Of a stretch of DNA of 64,000 bases, positions 57,752-64,000 are shown piece after piece. This DNA comes from Gnetum montanum (taxonomy: Eukaryota; Streptophyta; Gnetopsida; Gnetales; Gnetaceae). The stretch spans positions 1-64,000 of the forward strand of contig MNCI01004113.1 of assembly GCA_015680685.1 (NCBI GenBank), written 5' to 3'. Positions within the stretch are counted from its first letter, which is position 1, and each line of letters begins with the position of its first letter. The notes under the pieces are model-generated. The model was not told where the DNA came from, did no database searches, and worked only from the letters and a program-made list of their open reading frames with translations. The translations under genes and the position numbers were made by a program.

Positions 57752-59830
57752 ATGGCTTCCATCATCATCGCTGTTAACACCTTCAACGCAGAGGTTCCCT
57801 TCATGGTCCAAGGCACTACTGGTGCCAAACAACTACTGAATCCAACATAGGAAGTAGGATGGTCTCTCAGAATCCAAAACTGAGGACCTGAGGAACTAGC
57901 ACAACAACACGAGCATTACAGTTTCCTTTGTGCAAAGGTGCGAGCTAATCTGCTGTTGGATTTACATGAACTCGAAGAAAAATGTAGCTTCGGGTTCGCT
58001 TACTACAATGAGAAGGAATTTGTTCCTACCCCCAGCATTTCTTTGCCTTTAACACAAGCATACCAAAGGATTCTAGATCAACTAATCCACTTGACCAGGC
58101 TTAGGGAGCAACAAGACACAGCACCCAACCAGGATGACACCTTTCAAGATGGATAGGAGGAACTCGATTCCTAATATGATGAGGGAGGTTAGGCTAACCC
58201 TATTCTTGTCCCACCTACCCAGTCCTTCTGGGCCAACCCGCTGTCTGTCACTGCTCCCTTTTTCATCCCACCTATGCTTCAGCAACATACAACCGCAACT
58301 GCAATGGGTAGCCATGCTACATTCCTGGCATATCATCACCCTAATCCCTCGGTTGCATTCACAGCAACCATGCCGTTGCAAGTTATTCATCAGCGCATCC
58401 CTGCAGCACACAGCATGCCTATCGCAACTACCCTACAACATATTCATACTGTACCTACTCCGCAACTGCACATAACTTCTATGTCAATTCCTACGTATGC
58501 ATTTGTTCCACCCACTGTGGCGGGCCCAGGCCCATCCACGTGGTGGACCCCGCTAGCCGTTTCGTTTGTTCTACAACCGTCATAGATGTCTCATTACGTT
58601 CACCCTTAGACCTACTCAACCTCGCAAACAGTACATCCCGACATGGGGTCATGGTCTATCCCACCAGTAACCCGAATGGTCTATCTGACGACTCAACCCA
58701 CTATTCCTGTTTCAACAATACCACCCACCAGGTGGTGGACAACACAAACAACACCTTTAGTTGGGATGGCACCAACGGCATCATCGATGGGTCAAATCGC
58801 CACCACCACCATGCCACATGTGGGAGTTGCCTCTGCAATCCCTCAGCCATCTACAATGTCGTCGGGTCTAGACCAAGCATTTTAGCTCATCCAGATCCTA
58901 ACTGAGGAAGTAAAATGCCTTAAAGCTATTGGGTCCGACACGATACAATTCATGGACTTTTATTAGGATGACCCCGTCAACCCTGCAATCCCTACTTTGG
59001 TCTTACCACCCGGGATGTACCTCCCGCACTTCACAAAGTACGATGGGGAAGGGGATCCCAATACACATCTCATCACTTTCTGGTCAGAGTCTTTGCTATT
59101 GCAATAGTGGCTGCATACGATCATTACCGTCTTCGCCATGTCCCTAGCTGGGAAAGCCCTAGATTGGTACTGTGCATTACCACGATCATCCATTTTGACT
59201 CTAGAAGAACTCTTGACCCAGTTTATGACATGCTTCAAGTACAACTTGAAGCTAGAAACCACATTGGACCAGTTGATGGGCGTGAAACAAGACCCACTAG
59301 AACCAGTCCAAAAATTCATTCAACGTTGGAGCATGACCCTTAACGAAATCTGTGAGCCCATCATGGAGGCTCACTTGTTAGCCGTCTTGAAGGGTGCAGT
59401 GAACAACTTCATCAAGTCCAAACTGTATCACCTCACTCCACACTCTCTTAGCCAAGCTTTCTCTTAGACTAAAAGCATACAAGATGCGGTCGAGGTAAGC
59501 AAAGACCTGGCCTACATCACTTACAAGAATAGCTTTGCAAAAAGGGACAAGGGCAAGGCCCCAACAACCATTGTGGCCACTGTGGCAACCGAGGCTAAGC
59601 CCAAACCTAGCAACAGCGGAAACAAGAATAATAAAAAACCATCCATACCTGCAGCTGACTCTATGCCCAAACCGGGCCAAGCATCACAACCTGCCGCACT
59701 GGTGCCTGAGACATCTACATACACTAAATCAAACTTTGAGTGTAAAGATCATTCGAAATATACCACATTGCCTCTTAAGCCTTTAGAACTCCTGAAGCAA
59801 CTATTGGCAGTGGGATACAATTAACACAAG
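57752..59830 (+). pseudogene. gag of E4
   Basis: Starts at an ATG (57752, 'MASIIIAVNTFNAEVPF') 70 bases after the leader repeats. Domains in order: N-terminal helical region with 'HYSFLCAKVRANLLLDLHEL' (about residues 58-78), a long Pro/Thr/His-rich linker (58200-58870), then the capsid domain (58940-59530) with 'TKYDGEGDPNTHLITFW', 'SLAGKALDWYCALP', 'QFMTCFKYNLKLETTLDQLM', 'VNNFIKSKLYHL'. A Lys/Pro-rich tail follows. The frame is never shifted; stops at 57848, 57881, 58154, 58172, 58190, 58583, 58607, 58883, 58964, 59105, 59465 and 59822 are isolated point changes. It would form particles if those were sense codons. Confidence 0.85.
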
Positions 59831-61321
59831 TAGATGTCAGAAGAAGAAAATGCAAAAAATCGACACTGCTGTGAGCTCCTTAGGAATCCCTCTTTGGCCC
59901 TGCCCAATGAGCCTCCGGTTCCTAGGGGTTTTAGGCTAGATAGGTTTTGTGACTACCACCAACTATGTGGTCACACCATCGATTATTATTTGTCATTGTA
60001 GGATGACATCCAAAAATTAATCGACATGGAAAAGCTAGTGCTGGATGAAAGCAACCTAATACGTCCTGAAAATCAATCTATGCATGTCTACATAGATCCC
60101 CTCAATGCCAATAATTCTGATTACGTAATCAATGCCATCGGTATTGATAATGATCCCATGCCACCCTTCCAGCCATTTGTGATTTGTGTGCCTCAGCGTC
60201 GTTCACCAATACCACCAATGATTGGTCCGAGCTCGCAGTCACCCTTTATCCTGAAAGTCCCACCACGGGCATCTACCACTACACCGCCTATTGATGAGGC
60301 CACATGACCCTGTCAGTTAACACCTCTAGCTCCATTCATCATTAGGGGGCCAACGTCTTTGACAACCCCCATCCCGTGCAACAACATTAAACAATCTCCT
60401 CGTCCCATAAGGTGAGAAGCCTACTTGGTGGATGAGGTGTCGAAGGGGAATTCCGTCAAAAGTATCCCCAAGCTTATGCCTTCACCCCTCATATTTACAC
60501 CTTCATCACCAAAGATGAAGGTCAACATGATTACACAACCTGCATTACCTTACCGACAAGGATCTGAACCTAGGTCCGAAGTCGTCTTTCCTCGAGAGAT
60601 TCATCTTCTAGGAAAGATCGAAGAGGAGGAAAGTGTCAAACAGGCAGGTCGCCAAGACTTCTTGGATGCCCTCACCTAGGTCGGGCAAGCCCTAAAGTAG
60701 AAAAATGCTACATTGAGCTTGTATGACCTACTCATGACATCTGTACCTCACCGCAAAGCTCTAGCCCGCATGTTAATGGTGATTCTGGTCGACGAAAACA
60801 TGGCAGCGGAAGAGGAAGCGATCCACTTAGTCATACTCACCTATGTACCCATGGAGTCCGCAATACCTCTATTAACTTTTAGCAGCGACGCCATTAAGGA
60901 AGATCCTGAAGAGGGTCAAGTGACTACGGTGCCTCTCTTCATCACAATTTGGGTCGGCCAACACCGGATCCGAAGGGTACACGTCAATGATGGGGCTACC
61001 ACAAACATCATTTCCTTCTCTATTATAGACAAGTTGGGATTAGTCAGCCACATTAAACCAACGGTGACATCGTGTCTAAGCTCCTTCAACGGAGCAGGCA
61101 TCCTGGTGAAGGGCACAGTTCACATAAACTTCGTAGCAGGGGACTAGTTCCCCATAGATGCAATGTTCGTCGTGATCGAAGAAATGCCCAAGTTTAACCT
61201 GATGTTGGGAAGATCATGGTTAAGACAACTTAGGACTGTCTCCTTGCCTACACATCAGGAAATCCACTTACCATACGTTGGTAGGGAGGTGATAATCCAT
61301 GGTGACAAAGTGGTAAGGTAA
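59831..61321 (+). pseudogene. Nucleocapsid and protease region of E4, same frame as gag
   Basis: A zinc-knuckle-like 'CDYHQLCGHTID' (about 59950; last Cys replaced, 'YYLSL') leads to a Pro-rich linker and the retropepsin domain (60713-61250): 'SLYDLLMTSVPHRKALARML', 'VPLFITIWVGQHRIRR', active site 'VHVNDGATTNII' with D-G-A intact, and 'FNLMLGRSWLRQL'. Stops at 59831, 59999, 60305, 60413, 60677, 60698, 61145 and 61319. After 61321 the frame stays partly open to about 61650 with stops near 61428, 61472 and 61518. The enzyme would cleave the polyprotein in the particle. Confidence 0.8.
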
Positions 61322-61659
61322 GAAATCAGCAATGTAGGCATGGAACAGGGTTCAGAAGTTACAACCTATGAAGATGAAATGCTTGTTCATGCATGCATTA
61401 ATCATGCAACGAAGGGATCGGTCCAATGAGCGAACCCTCAAATCGAAAACGCATGGGTTGAGTTGCCGTTCTAAGCGAAGGATAGTGATATGAACCGGGG
61501 CCCTGGTAAAATGCCTTGACCTTACGTTTCGATCAACCTACGAAAGGTCAAGAGGCAGCTACGCATATCATAACAGCCTTATGACTTCCCGCTCAAGTTC
61601 CTATCCTTGCACATTCGTTGTTTCTTTGCCTTGTCAATATGTCGTCCTTTCGGCATAAT

Positions 61660-62005
61660 ACGCTACGGCCCGAAATGGCCTAAAACTAGCACCATTGCAT
61701 TCCACTTTATCAACAAGCCATTCTCCTGGCATGCTACAGCAATGGCCCAAAATGGCCTAAAACTAGCATTGTTGCCTTTCTCTTTAACTTGTTACACAAT
61801 GGCCCAAAATGGCCCAAAACTAGAAATGGCCCGAAATGGCCTAAAACTAGCACCATTGCATTCCACTTTATCAACATGCCATTCTCCTGGCATGCTACAG
61901 CAATGGCCCAAAATGGCCTAAAACTAGCATTGTTGCCTTTCTCTTTAACTTGTTACACAATGGCCCAAAATGGCCCAAAACTAGAAATGGCCCGAAATGG
62001 CCTAA
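61660..62005 (+). repeat. Motif block of E4 with a 161-bp tandem duplication
   Basis: Eight or more copies of ATGGCCCRAAATGGCC with TAAAACTAGC. The segment starting near 61681 is repeated starting at 61842 (161 bases later) with almost no change (one seen: CAACAAGCC against CAACATGCC), and a third start follows at 62003. The duplication is much younger than the element. Confidence 0.9.
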
Positions 62006-62162
62006 AATTAACATATGAGAGCATGAAAAATTTACATACTACATAAGTTAACACAAAACTGGTTTCCTTTATGAAGTTTCTCATTTCATTCAAAATTTTT
62101 CCCATTGGTAGTGTATATAAAATTTTCAAAGATTTTCAAAGAGAAGAAAAAGTCTCATGCTA

Positions 62163-63170
62163 TCATGGGATATCTCTATCTGCATTGCCTTCATTGTTTG
62201 CCTCCACTTCACCTACTTGTGCATCACCCGCTCCTATGTTGCCCCCTACCGGCTCTTCATTTCCTCCCTCCACAAGTCTCACACCTTCGTTGTGAGCCTG
62301 TATCCCAAAGATGAAGTAGTTAGCTAGGGCAACAAATGCAATAAACGCTAACTATAGCATAGCATTAAAGCGACTAACACGAGGGGAGCCTGCATCGGTC
62401 TTAAGAAGTATCTGGTCTAGACCAAGCCTAAGACGATGCCCAATATTCTCTATCAAAATGTCCATCCAATGCTTGTCACTAGGCTCAGCATTCGCAGCAG
62501 CAACTTTCTCCCTTTTCAAGGTCGTCCACTTTAGAGGTTCCGGGGAAAGGGAAGCGGTTGCAGTCTCCCCTGTAGAAAGGTTCACCCTTAAGTCAGGAGA
62601 CTCTGTGACCTTCACCTGCTCTTTAAACTTAGCATAGGCCTCAGAAGATTTGATGGCCTTCATGAACATTTCGTACAAGAATGCCTCAACAGCAACATCT
62701 TTATACAATCTTCAATGGGTTTCATTTTCTAGCTTGTATGTATGTATGTGATCCCTCTGGATTTTCCCCCATGAGAAGACCTTAGCGCTGATGTCCTTCA
62801 TATCTTGGCACTTCTGGGCTAGCAAGTTAATCTACATCTGCTGTTCGACTATCTCGCGAGTGGACTCAATATTTTAATAAACGACAGTCCAAAACCTAGC
62901 GTAGTCATCTATAGCCCTTTTCAAATCAATAGGGTCAGGGTTACGGTTTATGAGGAAATTAATCCTCAACCTGAGGTTCTCCACCTCAGCAGCCAGCTCA
63001 GCCTCTCTTTGCTCGGCTCTTTGGACCTATTTCCAAAGTTCCTCATTGGCACGCCTACACTCCCACAGAGAGCACGCCGAGTGCAAGACACATTTGTAAG
63101 CCTCGTCAAAAGTATGACAAGACACCTCGGTCACATAGGGCAAGAGTGTGGACACGGCGCTAACCTCCAT
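62163..63170 (-). pseudogene. Antisense ORF-b of E4 (coiled coil plus membrane segment)
   Basis: Minus-strand frame of 335 codons from a Met at 63170 to a TGA at 62163, with five internal stops (TAG, TAA or TGA) and no shift. Residues 40-75 are rich in Glu, Arg and Leu with heptad spacing ('RAEQREAELAAEVENLRLR'), a probable coiled coil. The middle is helical ('VAVEAFLYEMFMKAIKS'). Near the end a hydrophobic segment ('LAFIAFVALANYFIFGI') could cross a membrane, followed by a Gly/Glu-rich tail. E2 has the same layout (28540-29692) and E3 its end. No known family recognised. It faces gag-protease tail to tail, about 500 bases apart. Confidence 0.6.
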
Positions 63171-63194
63171 AGGTTGTGTTGGGTCCCACTTGAG

Positions 63195-63304
63195 CTGAGA
63201 GGTTGTTCAGCACACAGAGCATAGTAATCAAATTAGCATAACATAATCAACAAACTTGAAATTTTCAGCGTAACAACATAAGGATAGTTAACACTCCTAC
63301 TTAC
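63195..63304 (-). other. Candidate intron in the E4 antisense cassette, 110 bp
   Basis: Donor GTAAGT (63304, preceded by GCGG) and acceptor CTCTCAG (63195) on the minus strand, 24 bases before the ORF-b Met. The location corresponds to the E2 candidate intron 29838-29700. The join does not keep the ORF-b frame as read, so a separate ORF-b start is the alternative. Confidence 0.4.
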
Positions 63305-63880
63305 CCGCATGAGGATCTTCCTGCTAAAGGCATTTGATCATGTCATTGACAAGTCCCTGAAAAAATGCAAATTTGTCGAGGACTTCAGCCCATGAATCTA
63401 TACGAGGCAGGGGAGGTTCTAAGACATCAGCAGTAGCACCTGTTACACGATTAAACATGTTAGCAATGGCCAAAATGAACTACGGTAAGGCACATGCAAA
63501 TCCTAACTCACTAGCATCCAACTACAGTCTTTCTTCTTGCCGATGCAAGACGATTGCAGTAGGCTCAATAGAAGGCTCGACCAAGTCCATGAAAGTCCCT
63601 ACCTCATGTGCTGGTGCCTTCCCTTTTAAGAGACCAACGTCTTTTTTATTTCGGGGAGGTACCTCTTCATTGGTAGGAAGAGGCTTCCTAATGACAAGAG
63701 CCCCTACCCTAGAGACAGGAGCTCCACTATTCCTGACCGGGGCCCTTTCTTCCAAAACCAGGGCCCTCACATCTTTATTTGTCACCCCCATATTGAAGGC
63801 TGACACTTCTTCATCGCTTGCTTCTTCATCTGCTTCTTCTTCTACTCACAAAAGGACATGCATACGTCAATTTGAAACAA
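63305..63880 (-). pseudogene. Antisense ORF-a exon region of E4
   Basis: Minus-strand coding-like stretch. It begins after an acceptor-like TTGTGAGTAG (about 63846) with an acidic run (Glu/Asp/Ala), then 'MGVTNKDVRALVLEERAPV' (63806-63522). A short candidate intron (GTGAGT ... GTAACAG, about 63502-63438) is followed by 'IDSWAEVLDKFAFFQGLVND' up to 63310. The last segment matches E2 across the element C insertion site. Two TAG stops interrupt it. Function unknown. Confidence 0.45.
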
Positions 63881-64000
63881 GTTAACTCAAAATAGATGCC
63901 ACACTACGATGCACTACTTAATGAAGCAAACAATAGCATACAATAGCAAAGTAAACATTATATAAAAATGCTTGCCAATGGGGGGTTGCGTTCGCCAAAG
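63881..64000. other. Window edge, no feature called
   Basis: About 120 bases that probably continue an intron of the antisense cassette. Nothing else is visible. Confidence 0.3.

Larger units (their letters stand above)
55093..64000 (+). mobile_element. E4: Tat/Ogre-like element, best preserved, runs off the window
   Basis: LTR (55093-56751), primer-binding region (CTGGTGCCAGAAGGAAGG at 56757), leader with tandem repeats (56815-57680), gag-protease in one frame (57752-61321), motif block (61660-62005), then the antisense cassette on the minus strand (62163 to beyond 63880). GC content is clearly higher than in E1-E3, with more CpG left, so it is the youngest of the family here. Confidence 0.8.

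Noticed and set aside
58134-58475. Plus- and minus-strand ORFs of about 110 codons in E4
   Set aside because: They are shadows of the Pro/Thr/His-rich gag linker in another frame.
57752-61321. Stop codon reassignment or programmed readthrough in E4
   Set aside because: All three stop codons occur, and sister copies have stops at different places; decay explains this more simply.
52760-64000. XDH exon 2 within the window
   Set aside because: I looked for the Cys-rich 2Fe-2S cluster coding pattern downstream on the plus strand and did not find it by eye; a translated search would be more sensitive.

Overview
This is a gene-poor stretch of plant nuclear DNA, built almost entirely of old, mutated LTR retrotransposons nested inside one another. 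The family mix (Ty3/gypsy elements resembling the Tat/Ogre and Athila lineages, a chromovirus remnant, two LINE fragments), the plant-type xanthine dehydrogenase exon and the age of the insertions point to a seed plant with a very large genome. A gymnosperm is the most likely source, but I cannot prove that from the sequence. No intact full-length protein-coding gene, rRNA, tRNA or CRISPR array was found.

Layout, left to right. 1-960: a probable LTR on the minus strand. 961-2080: unassigned, GC-rich in the middle. 2080-5735: 'E1', the 5' part of a Tat/Ogre-like gypsy element on the minus strand (gag and a 1.4-kb LTR). 6430-7500: a LINE reverse-transcriptase remnant. 9080-10625: a chromovirus RNase H-integrase remnant (minus). 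10628-13090: 'F', LTR and gag of an Athila-like element (plus). 13091-17275: 'A', a non-autonomous LTR element with an unknown ORF, split by a solo LTR of the E family that still has its target-site duplication. 17262-23483: an Athila-like element on the minus strand with LTR, gag, protease, RT, RNase H and the start of integrase.

From 23484 to the right edge three elements of one family form a nested series: E2 (from 23484) is broken inside its RT by the LTR of E3 (from 44841), and E3 is broken by the LTR of E4 (from 55093). All three run 5' to 3' on the plus strand as LTR, leader, gag, protease, and then (E2, E4 and a stub in E3) a gene-like cassette on the opposite strand, placed between protease and RT. 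E2's antisense cassette is interrupted by 'C' (29885-35703), a 5.8-kb LTR element with TSD that has no recognisable pol but carries a 22-bp minisatellite and a decayed copy of a CCR4-type deadenylase gene.

The only sequence that looks like a host gene with its own promoter is a TATA box plus the first coding exon of a xanthine dehydrogenase homologue (51452-51587). It sits between the left and right parts of E3, next to a LINE 3' end. It is either a captured gene fragment or the real 5' end of a gene with a very long, repeat-filled first intron.

The coding remnants share a decay style: reading frames stay open for kilobases except for point-mutation stops, mostly TAG where sister copies have Gln. 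This fits methylation-driven C-to-T decay. Coordinates of pseudogene and repeat edges are read by eye and are mostly good to tens of bases; LTR ends with TSDs are given to the base.
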